Shown: one piece after another, positions 23,849 to 34,195 of the stretch
How the letters are laid out: each line of letters opens with the position of its first letter
Position numbering within the stretch: position 1 is the first letter of the stretch
Assembly: GCA_964607375.1 (NCBI GenBank)
Contig: CAZSJY010000015.1
Coordinates: 1 to 35,627 of the forward strand
From: JACNLC01 sp964607375
GTDB lineage: Bacteria > Fidelibacterota > Marinisomatia > SCGC-AAA003-L08 > JACNLC01
Direction: 5' to 3'
Length of the DNA: 35,627 bases
Translations under genes and position numbers: made by a program
The notes under the pieces: generated by a model
The model's input: the letters and a program-made list of their open reading frames with translations, nothing else
The model's database searches: none
What the model was told of the DNA's origin: nothing

Positions 23849-26593
23849 TTAGGATGATTCGGGTTTTAACAAATTCAGCATTTCTCTAGCTTCGGTATCA
23901 GAAGGATGGGATATCAACCAATTCTCTAAAACTGAAATTGCTTCGTAGATTTTATCCGATTGAGCATAGGCTTGGACCAATGCAATCATAAAATCAGGAA
24001 CATTTTTGTGTTGTTCGTATAGTTCATTGAATATTTCAATAGATTTCTCAAAATCCATTAACTCTGTGAAATACAACTGTCCCACATAATATTTTGTATC
24101 TAGAGGTAATCCAGGTCTATCTAACAATTTACTCAACCTTGATTTGAAATCTTCTGTTTGTCCCAATTGATGATACATTCTAGCGACTTGTAGTTCCAGT
24201 TCTGGATTATTATAAGGCAATATTTCTGAAGGGAAGTAACTGTCCATTTTATGAAGAGTTTCCACAGCTCTCGCTTTTTTTAAGGAGTCTGGAGAATACA
24301 AATCATCCAAAGCCAACTGCAGAAATGCAGAACGATAATTTTGTGTTAACCGTTGAATATTAGAATTAAAAGTAACTTTTGGATTATTCAAATTAAAATA
24401 TCGGTAAACACCATCATCTGTAGATATGTGTTTCTCGTAATCTTCTGGAGTTCGAATAACATTATCTAAATTACTCGTTTCGGTAATATTCTGACGCATT
24501 TTTGCAGAATTTAGGTTTGGAGCTCTTTCCGGTAAGATTCTAAACACCATCCCTTCCATTTGGAGATAATTTTCAAGACCGATTCTGTTTTCACCCGAAA
24601 CTGTTACTGCAAAATAAATTGGTCGTTTCCATTTACAATCTTTGATAATCTGGTATATCATTAAATCCTGCACACGCAAAAATCGACCACCAAAAGTTGG
24701 TTTGAGCTTCCACGAAATCCTCGGATTATCTCTTGTTGGACCGGGAATTGTAATATCTTGTGATTTCCAAGGAATTGGAGTAATCTCTTTGATTTTTTTA
24801 TCATCTAGAGAAAGCGGAATTCTCGGTTCATCATCACGAAGCTGGAAGATGTACCATGGGGTATTTAGTAAACTCAAATTCACAACTCTGACATCCTTCC
24901 GAACACCTTCCACTTCCTGAAGATACCACAACGGAAAAGTATCATTATCGCCGTTTGTAAACACAATTCCGTTTGGCTCACAGGAATTTAGCATATTATA
25001 CGCATAATCCCATGCTACAAAATTCCCTGAACGATTATGTTCATCATAATCTCTCGATAACATTTTCACAGGCATTGCAATGAAAAGTAAAACAATTACA
25101 ATCCACGACAACATTTTCGTGGTTCCCTTGTCTTTTATGAATTCTTTCAAGCGTTCGAGTAAACCGGCAATTCCAATTCCTATCCAAATAGAAAATGCAA
25201 AGAAACTCCCAACATAAGAATAATCTCGTTCACGCGGTTGCGGGTCGTATTGATTTAGATAAATAATGATCAATAATCCCGTTAGAAGGAATATAGCCAA
25301 CACTGCAAGAGCATTCTTCCAGTCACGATAAAAGTGATGAGCTAATCCGGCTATTCCCAAAAGAAACGCCAGTGGTAACCCATACCTAAGCCAGTTGATG
25401 CCCTCCAAATGTTTGAGCACTTTTCCCGACAAAGTTTTCACCTCCCAATCAAATCCCCCTCGCCCTATAAACTGCCACGCAAAATAACGCAAATACATTT
25501 CCTTAACTTGATAATCCCAGAAAAAACTACGCACTTCATCAGGTTTAGGATTTTTTGGATTTCGTGTATATCGGTTAGAATATGTGGATGTTTCTAAACT
25601 TTCAGCTCTGTCTAAAATTGACCAGTCTCCATATTGCTCTCGGTTGAGATAAGACACTGCTCCTGCGAATGTATCAGGATTATTTTCATTTATTGATGGA
25701 TGTTGCGTTGCTCTCACGAAAATTGCAGTATAAGTTGAATATCCAATCAAAATCAGAACTAAACTTGTTAATACAGTAGCGACTTGAAATTGTTTACTTT
25801 TTATACTGAAAATCATTCCTGCAACAACAGCGATAATCAAAATCACAGGAAATTGCCAACCGAAACTGTTGGTCATATTCGGTAATCCTTTGATAATCCC
25901 GAGATAAATAATCAAAAATGCCAATCCAGTTACCACCATCAATATTGCAAAAGACAGGAAGTTGAATTTGAACTTCTTATAGTAAATCACAAGCGAGATA
26001 AAAGGCAAAGCCAATAGGTTTAACAGATGAACTCCAATCGCTAAACCAATGATGTAGGCGATAATTAGAATGTATCTAACATTCCCAGATTGACCTTCAT
26101 TTTGACTCCACTTTAGGATAAGCCAAACTACAATTGCTGTGAAAAATGTGGACATAGCATAAACTTCAGCTTCCACAGCATTGAACCAATGAGAATCAGT
26201 AAATGCGAAAGTTAATGCACCCAAAAATGCACTTCCAAAAGCGATCAATGCATCGGATTTATCTTTAATTCGTCCTCGCCATTCTTCAATGAGTTGAACA
26301 ATTATGAGATACAATAACATCACTGCCAAGGCACTCACAATTGGGGATATTAAATTGACTCGTGCTCCGATATCACTGAAAATAGGTATTTGAGAAAAAA
26401 CATTCCCCAACAACAAATATAGCGGACTCCCCGGTGGATGCGGAACTCCCATAATGGTGGATGTGGCGATAAATTCACCGCAATCCCAAAAGGATGTGGT
26501 TGGTGCCATGGTCATCATATAAACGACTAGTGAAAACAAAAACACAATGCCGGCTAATATTCGGTTCGTTCGCAAATATGGATTAGTACCCAT
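23849..26593 (-). CDS. DUF2723 polytopic membrane protein (GT-C-like) with C-terminal TPR-like region
   Basis: 914 aa. The N-terminal half has about ten to twelve membrane helices. It starts with the DUF2723 signature TMAPTTSFWDCGEFIATS (28-45) and GVPHPPGSPLYLLLGN (49-64), in which the acidic residues of the first external loop resemble those of GT-C glycosyltransferases. After further helices (to about residue 505) comes a large soluble domain, then TPR-like helices at about 800-905 (ELELQVARMYHQLGQ, DFMIALVQAYAQSDK). The family is classed with protein O-mannosyltransferase-like enzymes, and lipid-linked sugar transfer in the periplasm is expected. The exact substrate is unknown. It lies between the DUF1844 gene (30 bp) and the glycosyltransferase gene (26 bp). 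In an organism with T9SS cargo, glycosylation of exported proteins is conceivable. Confidence 0.88.
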   Translation of the reverse strand: MGTNPYLRTNRILAGIVFLFSLVVYMMTMAPTTSFWDCGEFIATSTIMGVPHPPGSPLYLLLGNVFSQIPIFSDIGARVNLISPIVSALAVMLLYLIIVQLIEEWRGRIKDKSDALIAFGSAFLGALTFAFTDSHWFNAVEAEVYAMSTFFTAIVVWLILKWSQNEGQSGNVRYILIIAYIIGLAIGVHLLNLLALPFISLVIYYKKFKFNFLSFAILMVVTGLAFLIIYLGIIKGLPNMTNSFGWQFPVILIIAVVAGMIFSIKSKQFQVATVLTSLVLILIGYSTYTAIFVRATQHPSINENNPDTFAGAVSYLNREQYGDWSILDRAESLETSTYSNRYTRNPKNPKPDEVRSFFWDYQVKEMYLRYFAWQFIGRGGFDWEVKTLSGKVLKHLEGINWLRYGLPLAFLLGIAGLAHHFYRDWKNALAVLAIFLLTGLLIIIYLNQYDPQPRERDYSYVGSFFAFSIWIGIGIAGLLERLKEFIKDKGTTKMLSWIVIVLLFIAMPVKMLSRDYDEHNRSGNFVAWDYAYNMLNSCEPNGIVFTNGDNDTFPLWYLQEVEGVRKDVRVVNLSLLNTPWYIFQLRDDEPRIPLSLDDKKIKEITPIPWKSQDITIPGPTRDNPRISWKLKPTFGGRFLRVQDLMIYQIIKDCKWKRPIYFAVTVSGENRIGLENYLQMEGMVFRILPERAPNLNSAKMRQNITETSNLDNVIRTPEDYEKHISTDDGVYRYFNLNNPKVTFNSNIQRLTQNYRSAFLQLALDDLYSPDSLKKARAVETLHKMDSYFPSEILPYNNPELELQVARMYHQLGQTEDFKSRLSKLLDRPGLPLDTKYYVGQLYFTELMDFEKSIEIFNELYEQHKNVPDFMIALVQAYAQSDKIYEAISVLENWLISHPSDTEAREMLNLLKPESS

Positions 26594-26623
26594 TTTAAAT
26601 TCCTAAATTATTGTTAATGAAAT

Positions 26624-26974
26624 CTATTTATTTTCTTCTGGTTCAGCTTTGGATTTTTCTTCTTTTTCTGCAGATTCTTCTTCCGATTTTTCTTCTTTGG
26701 GTTCAGGTTTATTCTTTTCTGAGACAAAATTCATTTGTAAATCCCGAAGTGTTTGTTCTACAAAATTATTTTCTTCATCTGATAAATTTCCTTCCGTTTT
26801 GGCTTTCATCATCGTAATCATATCAATTGACATTGACGCTCCGTCCAAATCTCTTTCGATTTTGTCGGTCATCGGATTTTTGATTTTTCCCATTTGCATC
26901 CACGCTTGCGAACTTAACGATGCTACGAGCCCAACAAATAATTGTGAATTTTTATCTACATTGTGTTCTGACAT
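26624..26974 (-). CDS. DUF1844 family protein
   Basis: 116 aa, ATG start with GGGAGA upstream. Residues about 9-80 match the DUF1844 pattern: FVGLVASLSSQAWMQMGKI, then an acidic segment, SIDMITMMKAKTEGNLSDEE and FVEQTLRDLQMNFV. The domain is about 70 residues, helical and cytoplasmic, and the function is unknown. The tail (85-116) is almost entirely Glu, Lys, Ser and Pro and is probably disordered. It sits 38 bp after recG and 30 bp before the DUF2723 gene. An antisense reading frame of similar length exists over the same DNA but lacks a recognisable domain. Confidence 0.85.
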   Translation of the reverse strand: MSEHNVDKNSQLFVGLVASLSSQAWMQMGKIKNPMTDKIERDLDGASMSIDMITMMKAKTEGNLSDEENNFVEQTLRDLQMNFVSEKNKPEPKEEKSEEESAEKEEKSKAEPEENK

Positions 26975-27012
26975 ATAATCTCCCTAAAATTTAATCTAAT
27001 AAGTTACAACAC

Positions 27013-28967
27013 TTAACCGATATTGATATACGGTATCATTTCTTTGTATTCTCGCAAAAACCGATTACGAATTTGCCGATGTTCCGGTTGATTCAGGTGC
27101 GAGTCCGAGTCAATTATTTGAAATGCCAACTGCCGAGCTTGCCTTATTATCGCACCATCCTGAACCAAATCAGCCAACTTTGCTTTCAAATATCCGTGCT
27201 GACGAGTTCCAAAAAACTGACCTGGACCGCGAAGTTTCAAATCCTCATCCGATATTTCAAATCCGTTGGTAGTTCGTTGCATCACTTTTAACCGATAGTC
27301 GGATTCCTCTGTATGGTTCCGTTTAACAAGAACGCAATAACTTTGATTCTCACCTCTACCAATTCTACCACGAAGCTGATGAAGTTGCGATAACCCGAAT
27401 CGTTCGGCATTTTCAATGACCATCACAGAAGCATTTGGAATATCAATCCCTACCTCAATAACCGTTGTAGAAACCAAAATCTGTATCTCATTTTTCGCAA
27501 ACGATTCCATTTGATTATCACGCTCGTTAGTTTTCATTTTCCCATGGATATACCCAACCTTAAACTCTGGGAATATCTTCTCTCTAAATCTTTCAAATCC
27601 GGTTTCTGCAGCTTTTAAATCTAACTTCTCTGATTCTTCTATGAGTGGATACACCACAAAACACTGACGACCGTTTTTGATTTCTGTTCGGATAAAATCA
27701 TATACATTTTCTAGATTAGTTGGTTCAGTAACTTTTGTTTTGATTGGAATGCGATTTTTCGGAAGTTCGTCAATAATCGAGACATCCATATCACCGTGAT
27801 AAGTGATAGCAAGCGTTCGTGGAATTGGAGTTGCAGTCATTACCAACACATCAGGATTCCACCCTTTTTCTATGAGTGTTTTTCGTTGGTCCACTCCAAA
27901 TCGATGCTGTTCATCTACAATTACAAGTCCTAAATCTTTAAACTCGATATCTGATTGAATTAATGCGTGGGTCCCTACAATGAGTTGGATTTTTCCAGAC
28001 TTTAGTCCGCTAAGAATTTCTGTCCGTTCCGATTTTTTCATCCCACCTTTTAGCATAGCTGATACAATTTTGATTTCATCACAATATTTCTTGAAATTCT
28101 GATAATGCTGTTCTGCAAGAATTTCTGTTGGCGCCATCACCGCAACTTGTGCTTCGTTTCCGATGACAATTGATGCAGTAAGAAAAGCTACAATCGTTTT
28201 CCCCGAACCAACATCACCTTGTAAAAGACGATTCATACAAGCCTTAGATGACAAGTCTTTACGGATTTCCCGCAAAACATTGATTTGTGCAGAAGTCAGT
28301 TCAAACGGAATCAGATTATACAATTCTTTGACATACGCTCCGCGTTTATTAAAAATTCTACCTTGTAGTTCTCTGACGGATTTCCTACGAAGTGCCATCA
28401 AAATCTGTAGAAAAAAATGTTCGTCAAATTTCAAACGATAAATCGCTGAATTTAGAGCATCATTAGAATTAGGAAAATGAATTTGATGAAGTGCTTTTTT
28501 AAGAGGTACGAGTGCATTTTCTTTAACTATATTCCCACTGAAATGATCTGGAATAGTTTCAATTTTCTCAAATGCAGTTTTGATGAGTTTGCGAAATGCC
28601 CGACTATCAAGTCCGACAGATTTCAGTTCTGCACTTCCAGGATAGAGAGAGAGAATTCGCCCAGTATTTACGGGGTCGTCTTCGATATCTAGTATATCAA
28701 AATCGGGATGGATAATTTGGAAACCGTTAAAAAACTCCACTTTCCCGAAAACTGCAATTTGGTCACCNNNNNNNNNNNNNNNNNNNNNNNNNNNNNNNNN
28801 NNNNNNNNNNNNNNNNNNNNNNNNNNNNNNNNNNNNNNNNNNNNNNNNNNNNNNNNNNNNNNNNNNNCTGTTTTTTTTAGGACTTCTGCACGCTTCGGTC
28901 CAACTCCCTTCAGATAAGTAATATCTGTCTCTAGATTGGTTTGATAAAATGATTGCGGTGAGTCCAT
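27013..28967 (-). CDS. recG: ATP-dependent DNA helicase RecG, interrupted by an assembly gap
   Basis: RecG reverses stalled replication forks and processes branched DNA. The N-terminal piece (28967 to 28868) gives ETDITYLKGVGPKRAEVLKKT. After 100 N the sequence resumes in the wedge OB-fold, DQIAVFGKVEFFNGFQIIHPDF. The helicase core follows: Walker A LLQGDVGSGKTIVAFLT, Walker B VIVDEQHRFG, VMTATPIPRTLAITYHGDMDVSIIDELP, QLRGRIGRGENQSY and the TRG-type block DLKLRGPGQFFGTRQHG. The two pieces are out of frame if exactly 100 bases are assumed. Compared with E. coli RecG (about 693 aa), about 80 residues are missing, so the real gap is probably near 240 bp. I read this as one intact gene broken by assembly, not a pseudogene. 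It follows valS by 13 bp. Confidence 0.92.
28768..28867. other. Assembly gap (100 N)
   Basis: One hundred consecutive N inside recG. The round length is the usual placeholder for a scaffold gap of unknown size. Reading frames on either side do not join at this length. Confidence 0.98.
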
Positions 28968-28980
28968 TTAGGTTACAGTT

Positions 28981-31608
28981 TTACATCAACGATTTGAGGT
29001 TCTCTATGAGTTTTTCGAGATTTTCTTGGTAATTCGACTGTTTTTCTCTTTCGTTTGTCACAACATTTTCCGGTGCTCGTGATACGAAATTTTCATTACC
29101 TAATTTTCTATTTACTGCATTGAGCCGACCTTCCATATCTTCAATCTGTTTCTGTAATCGTTCAATTTCTTTATCAAAGTCAACAAGACCTTCTAGCGGA
29201 ATAAACAATTCCATTTTGCGAACAACCGCTGTGGCGGAATTTTCAGGCTTTTCGAATGTTGTACCAACCGTCAGCTGTTCAACTTTAGCGAGTCTTTCTA
29301 AATAATCTGTGTGATTTTTTAGGATTGCCGTCAACTTCTCATCACCTCTTACAAACAATGAAGCTTTTTTACCGTGAGCTACATTCAGATTAGTTCTAAC
29401 CATCCGAATCGCAGAAACTACCTCCATTACCGTTTGAAGTTCTTCCTCAACAGCATCATTGATGAAATTAGAATCTGACTTCGGCCAATTGGTAGATATC
29501 AACATTGACTCATCTTCCTTTTTGAAAAACGACCAAATCTCTTCGGTAATAAATGGAGTGTATGGATGCAATAATTCCAAAATTGTCTTCAGCACAAATA
29601 CTGAAACAGATTGTGCTACAATTTTGTCATCTTCATCATTTCCGTAAAATCGAGATTTTGCAAATTCGATATACCAATCGCAGAAATCGCCCCAAGTGAA
29701 ATCATAAACCAACTTGATGGCTTCGTTAATTCGATATCTTGAATATGCTTTGTCAACATTTTCAATAGTGCGATTGAGTTTGGATATAATCCACTGATCA
29801 GTTTGGTCGAGCTTTGATTTATCAATTTCTGAAAATGATGGTGGGAGTTCATCTTCTAAATTCATTAAGACGAAACGGGCAGAATTCCACAATTTGTTCA
29901 TAAAATTCCGTCCTTGTTCAATTTTATCTTCGTAGAATAGAATGTCTATTCCCTGTGGTGCAATCAACATCAACCCAACACGGATAGCGTCTGCTCCGTA
30001 ACTATCAATCAAATCCAATGGGTCAGGAGAATTGCCGAGTGATTTGCTCATTTTCCTGCCTTGATTATCCCGAATAATTCCTGTGAAATATACATTGTGA
30101 AACGGTATGTCCTTTTTGAAATACATTCCAGCCATAATCATTCGAGCTACCCAGAAAAAAATGATATCCGGTCCCGTTACCAAATCGTTTGATGGATAGA
30201 ATTTGCGTAAATCCTCAGTGTCCTCAGGCCAATCCAAAGTAGCAAACGGCCATAGCCACGAACTAAACCAAGTATCTAACACATCTGAATCTTGCTTCCA
30301 ACCTTTATCTTTTGGTGGTTCAATACCGCAGTAAATTTCGTCGTCTTTATACCAAACGGGGATTCGATGTCCCCACCATAATTGACGAGAAATACACCAA
30401 TCGCGGATATTTTCTAACCAATGATTGTATGTTTTTACCCATCGTTCCGGATGGAACTTGATTTTTCCGTCAGCAACAACTTTAAGTGCAACATCTGCAA
30501 GAGGTTTCATTTTTACAAACCACTGTTTGGATAAATAGGGTTCGATGATGGCATTGGTTCGTTCAGAGTGACCAACATTGTTAGTATATTCTTCAATTTT
30601 CTCCATCAAACCAAGTGTATTAAGTTCTTTGATTACTGATTCTCGAGCTTCGTATCTATCCATCCCACGATATTTTGCTGGAGCATTTTCATTGAGAGTT
30701 GCATCGGGGTGCATAATGTTGATAATGTCTAAATTATTCCGTTCACCCATTTCAAAATCGTTTGGATCGTGTGCCGGTGTAACTTTCACACATCCTGTTC
30801 CAAATTCTTTATCTACATAGCTGTCAGTAAAAATGGGGATTTCTCTATTCGCTATTGGTAAAATCACCGACTTCCCAATTAGATGCTGATATCGTTCATC
30901 GTCCGGATTAATAGCAACACCTGTATCTCCAAGCATCGTTTCGGGTCTAGTTGTTGCAACCGTTAAAAACTCATCAGAATCTTTAACTGGATATTTGATA
31001 TACCATAAATTTCCCTTTGATTCTTGGTAAATAACTTCTTCATCTGAAACTGCTGTTAAGCCAACTGGGTCCCAGTTGATGATTCGTTCACCACGATAGA
31101 TCAGACCATCATTGTAAAGTCGAACAAATGTCTCTAGAACAGCTTGACTATATTTTTCGTCCATCGTAAACTTTTCGCGATTCCACTCGCAAGAGCAACC
31201 CAACTTTTTCAATTGCTTGATGATGATTCCACCATATTGATTTTTCCATTCCCAAGCGTGTTTCAAAAATTCATCCCGACCAATTTCCCTTTTATTGATT
31301 TTGTTCTCTTTAAGCATTTTGGTTACTTTTGCTTCAGTTGCAATTGATGCGTGGTCGGTGCCCGGAAGCCATAATGTGTTTTTACCTTGCATTCTTGCAC
31401 GACGAACCAACACATCTTGAATTGTATTATTCAATACATGGCCAATTGTGAGAATTCCTGTAACATTTGGTGGTGGAATCATAATGGTAAATGTTTCTGC
31501 ATCAGAATTCATATCCGGCATAAACGCATTTGAATTTTCCCACGCCGAATACCATTTATCTTCAACTTCAGATGGATTGTGTATTTTCGCTAATTCTCTG
31601 TTTAACAT
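28981..31608 (-). CDS. valS: Valine--tRNA ligase
   Basis: 875 aa, normal bacterial length, ATG start with GGGAG upstream. The class I signatures are PPNVTGILTIGHVLNN (HIGH-type, TIGH at 54-57) and GRKMSKSLGNSPDP (KMSKS, about residue 517). The editing domain is recognisable between about 200 and 340 (TTRPETMLGDTGVAINPDDERY, GTGCVKVTPAHDPNDFEMG). The anticodon-binding domain spans about 610-780, and the C-terminal coiled-coil arm typical of ValRS is at about 805-875 (FDKEIERLQKQIEDMEGRLNAV). It charges tRNA-Val with valine in the cytoplasm. It is the first gene of the valS-recG-DUF1844-DUF2723-glycosyltransferase run. A possible promoter, TTACAA-17-TATAAC, lies at 31650-31622, although it would leave a very short leader. 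Confidence 0.97.
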   Translation of the reverse strand: MLNRELAKIHNPSEVEDKWYSAWENSNAFMPDMNSDAETFTIMIPPPNVTGILTIGHVLNNTIQDVLVRRARMQGKNTLWLPGTDHASIATEAKVTKMLKENKINKREIGRDEFLKHAWEWKNQYGGIIIKQLKKLGCSCEWNREKFTMDEKYSQAVLETFVRLYNDGLIYRGERIINWDPVGLTAVSDEEVIYQESKGNLWYIKYPVKDSDEFLTVATTRPETMLGDTGVAINPDDERYQHLIGKSVILPIANREIPIFTDSYVDKEFGTGCVKVTPAHDPNDFEMGERNNLDIINIMHPDATLNENAPAKYRGMDRYEARESVIKELNTLGLMEKIEEYTNNVGHSERTNAIIEPYLSKQWFVKMKPLADVALKVVADGKIKFHPERWVKTYNHWLENIRDWCISRQLWWGHRIPVWYKDDEIYCGIEPPKDKGWKQDSDVLDTWFSSWLWPFATLDWPEDTEDLRKFYPSNDLVTGPDIIFFWVARMIMAGMYFKKDIPFHNVYFTGIIRDNQGRKMSKSLGNSPDPLDLIDSYGADAIRVGLMLIAPQGIDILFYEDKIEQGRNFMNKLWNSARFVLMNLEDELPPSFSEIDKSKLDQTDQWIISKLNRTIENVDKAYSRYRINEAIKLVYDFTWGDFCDWYIEFAKSRFYGNDEDDKIVAQSVSVFVLKTILELLHPYTPFITEEIWSFFKKEDESMLISTNWPKSDSNFINDAVEEELQTVMEVVSAIRMVRTNLNVAHGKKASLFVRGDEKLTAILKNHTDYLERLAKVEQLTVGTTFEKPENSATAVVRKMELFIPLEGLVDFDKEIERLQKQIEDMEGRLNAVNRKLGNENFVSRAPENVVTNEREKQSNYQENLEKLIENLKSLM

Positions 31609-31939
31609 TTTACTCCCGTCCGTTATAGTTCAAATCTTATAAAATTGTAACTTTAGTCAATGTATAAGTTTACTTGAAATTAATGATTTCTTAAAGAAGG
31701 AAATTTGTTTTAATGAGGACTAATTATCAGAGATTTATTTCTTCTCTCTTTTCTTCTCCAATTTAACTTGTTTTTATTAATTTGAATCCATTCTTATCGT
31801 GTTTAATACTTTTCACTAAATTGTAGTTTTTGTTATCTCTATTTGATTTATGAAATTTCTGAATGATTAATTTGCTGAAGTATTTCCCGAAACACCAAAT
31901 GAAGGAGTTTTTGAATATCATCAGTATTCATCTAATTTA
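31609..31939. other. Intergenic region between the FecR-barrel gene and valS
   Basis: 331 bp with no convincing gene on either strand. Near valS are promoter-like TTACAA and TATAAC boxes and the GGGAG ribosome site. Near the FecR-barrel stop there is a 6-bp stem (TGAATA with TATTCA, 31912-31930) that is too weak to call a terminator. The middle is low-complexity T-rich DNA. Confidence 0.6.
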
Positions 31940-34195
31940 TTAAAAAGCAATAGAAGTTTCAATTATGGTTGATGTAATAGTTTCTTCTTCACCCTCGATT
32001 TCACCATCACCATTGATGTCCAAATAAGATCGTTGGAAAATCCAATTCATTATTGTTCCACCTCCGATATCAACCGAAACATTGTAACCAATCATAGTTC
32101 CTTCACTTTTAATGTCCCACGGGTCATCAACATTCATTCGATTTATATAAGCACTAGCGCTTTTCAATTTTGGAATAAAACTAGGTGTAATATTCAAATT
32201 TCCCATAATACCTTTGACTGATTTTCCTTCTGAAGAATTCATATCCTGATATCCAAATGTTAAACTTGCTATATTAAATATGTTTGCTGATGCTCTACCG
32301 AAAATACCACTCATTTTATTGTTTTGAAACAACTGTTCATATTTGGTTATAGGATGGAGACCAATAGAAGTGTCTTGCACTCCGCTTAGGTCAATAAATG
32401 ATACTCGTTCAACATCGTAGCTCTGATTGAAAAGACCATAAACAAAGTGACCACCTGATCTTCGATATTCCAAATTTATATCAAATAATTTTAAAAACTT
32501 AGCTTTCAATCCCGGCATAACCATACCCCAACCGTATGATAAGGTGTCCAAATTTTTCTCAGTATTATAAAATTCATAGCTCTGTCCAAAATAAGTTCCC
32601 AACTCAGAATATGCTGTTATATTTACCCAATCGTTACTGAAAACTGGGTAACCAACATCAAAACTTAGTGAGTTTAGAGATCTACGGTTTTCTTTTATAC
32701 TAAATGGAATTGGTAACAAATCTACACCGTCTGGGTCATTATCTTGAATGTTAGTGTCTTGGCTGTTATCAGTATAACCATCGCCATCTCGATCTGGATC
32801 TATTTCATCAGCAATTCCATCACCATCTAAGTCTGCCCAATACTTTTTGTCTTCAGGTAAGCCATCCAAAACATCTGGATAGTAATCTCCATCTGAATCT
32901 GTTAATCCTAAATATGGATTAAAATCTGAAATCCACGAACCTCCGAATTTCAGTTTTCCAATGTTATATGTTCCTCGAAGTCCCATTAAGCCTGAGTTAC
33001 CTTTAATATCAGAAATCATTAGTTCTATTCCAACATCTCCCTTAGAAATTCCAGTATGTAAACCTAATTTTTTTACATCAGGATATTCTATACTATTTGA
33101 ATATTCATTCATAATCAAACCGTAACCGAGAGTTGTATTTTCAATTGTTCCGGCACGAACAAAAAACGGATCTCCTTGCTTAGCCCAACGAACATACATA
33201 ATTTTATCAAAGAAATCGGAAAACTCATTCCAATCATCTTTTCTAATATTACCATCTTGATCGAGATAGAGTACAACATCCAGTCCTATTCCAAGCTTGC
33301 CTAAACTAAAATCTGGCCTAAGGGCAATTTGATTGTATAAATTTCCATCTAAGGTTACAGCTCCAAATCCTGCATTCATCTTTAGGTTTTCACCAAACAT
33401 TGGTTCTGATTTTTCTTCTTCAGGTTCTTTTTCTTCAGTTTGAGTTTCAGGTTCAGGATCTGGTTCTGATTCAGTTATTGTTAGTAGTTCCTTCGTTAGA
33501 ACTTCTGTAGAATCTTCTGCTTCTTCAATTATGTTAGCATAAGCAAATTCGGCAGGCTCAACTATTGGTTCTTTTTGTTCTTCTTCAATTTTTGGTTCAC
33601 CTGTTCCAAATTCCACCTCAGGATCTATAGGAATTCCAGTCGAAGGTGCTAATAACAACTCACCCGAGCTTGAGCATTTAACTGTTTCTCCTGCATTTAC
33701 TGTAGCACTTTCACCAGTAAAATTGTTAAGTACATCAACAATTCCGGTAATAACGCAAATTTTGTCAACACCTAATGGTTTTGATATTGTCCAAAATTCA
33801 GTTCCTTTAACTGAAGCAACAGATGTAGGAGTTACAATTCGAAAACTACCTTCGTCGGTTTTTTCGTACTCCGTGAAAACTGTACCAAAGTTAATATTCA
33901 TTCGATATTGATAGAATTTTGGATCAGGATCAGCTGACAGGCTTAATTCTGTATTTGGACGAAGTTTGATTTGAGTTTTATCATCCATCATTACAAGGAC
34001 AATATATCCATTGTCAGTTTTTATCTGATCGCCTTCCTCTAAAATTGTTCCAATAGGGATACCGGGAGAATACTCTTCTATACTTGCTCTCTTATAATAA
34101 ACATCCCCAAAGGTTTTTGTAACAACCGCCAGTTTTTCTGCAGATAACAAAGTAACTGTTAATATTAAAGTTACACTTATCAGTATTTTTTTCAT
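31940..34195 (-). CDS. FecR-domain protein fused to an outer-membrane beta-barrel with Asp-rich calcium-binding insert
   Basis: 751 aa, ATG start with GAGGATATC upstream, signal peptide about 1-19. A FecR domain occupies about 25-180, with the hallmark TPTSVASVKGTEFW (122-135). It is followed by a Glu/Pro-rich, probably disordered linker (195-265) and a long beta-rich part (about 270-751) ending in Phe (IETSIAF), as outer-membrane barrels do. Between strands, residues 432-490 hold thrombospondin type-3-like repeats (DSDGDYYPD, DLDGDGIADEIDPDRDGDGYTD), which normally bind calcium. A further EF-hand-like DINGDGEIEGEE lies near the C-terminus. FecR domains usually sense signals or bind ligands in the periplasm; here one is tethered to a barrel. 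No sigma or anti-sigma gene is adjacent. The function is unknown. It is divergent from mscS and monocistronic. Confidence 0.85.
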   Translation of the reverse strand: MKKILISVTLILTVTLLSAEKLAVVTKTFGDVYYKRASIEEYSPGIPIGTILEEGDQIKTDNGYIVLVMMDDKTQIKLRPNTELSLSADPDPKFYQYRMNINFGTVFTEYEKTDEGSFRIVTPTSVASVKGTEFWTISKPLGVDKICVITGIVDVLNNFTGESATVNAGETVKCSSSGELLLAPSTGIPIDPEVEFGTGEPKIEEEQKEPIVEPAEFAYANIIEEAEDSTEVLTKELLTITESEPDPEPETQTEEKEPEEEKSEPMFGENLKMNAGFGAVTLDGNLYNQIALRPDFSLGKLGIGLDVVLYLDQDGNIRKDDWNEFSDFFDKIMYVRWAKQGDPFFVRAGTIENTTLGYGLIMNEYSNSIEYPDVKKLGLHTGISKGDVGIELMISDIKGNSGLMGLRGTYNIGKLKFGGSWISDFNPYLGLTDSDGDYYPDVLDGLPEDKKYWADLDGDGIADEIDPDRDGDGYTDNSQDTNIQDNDPDGVDLLPIPFSIKENRRSLNSLSFDVGYPVFSNDWVNITAYSELGTYFGQSYEFYNTEKNLDTLSYGWGMVMPGLKAKFLKLFDINLEYRRSGGHFVYGLFNQSYDVERVSFIDLSGVQDTSIGLHPITKYEQLFQNNKMSGIFGRASANIFNIASLTFGYQDMNSSEGKSVKGIMGNLNITPSFIPKLKSASAYINRMNVDDPWDIKSEGTMIGYNVSVDIGGGTIMNWIFQRSYLDINGDGEIEGEEETITSTIIETSIAF

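Noticed and set aside
26649..26978. A 109-codon plus-strand reading frame opposite the DUF1844 gene
   Set aside because: It is Ser/Phe-rich, as expected from the complement of Glu/Lys codons, and has no recognisable domain; the minus-strand DUF1844 match explains the region.
28689..28967. A separate small protein upstream of recG
   Set aside because: It is only the RecG N-terminus read through the N gap in the wrong frame.
29616..29852. A 78-codon minus-strand frame within valS
   Set aside because: It is an alternative frame of the valS anticodon-binding region, which is well conserved in its proper frame.
31875..31955. A short plus-strand open frame reading FAEVFPETPNEGVFEYHQYS
   Set aside because: It looks protein-like, but a stop lies just upstream, there is no start or ribosome site, and its end overlaps the FecR-barrel gene. 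It is too short to call a gene remnant.
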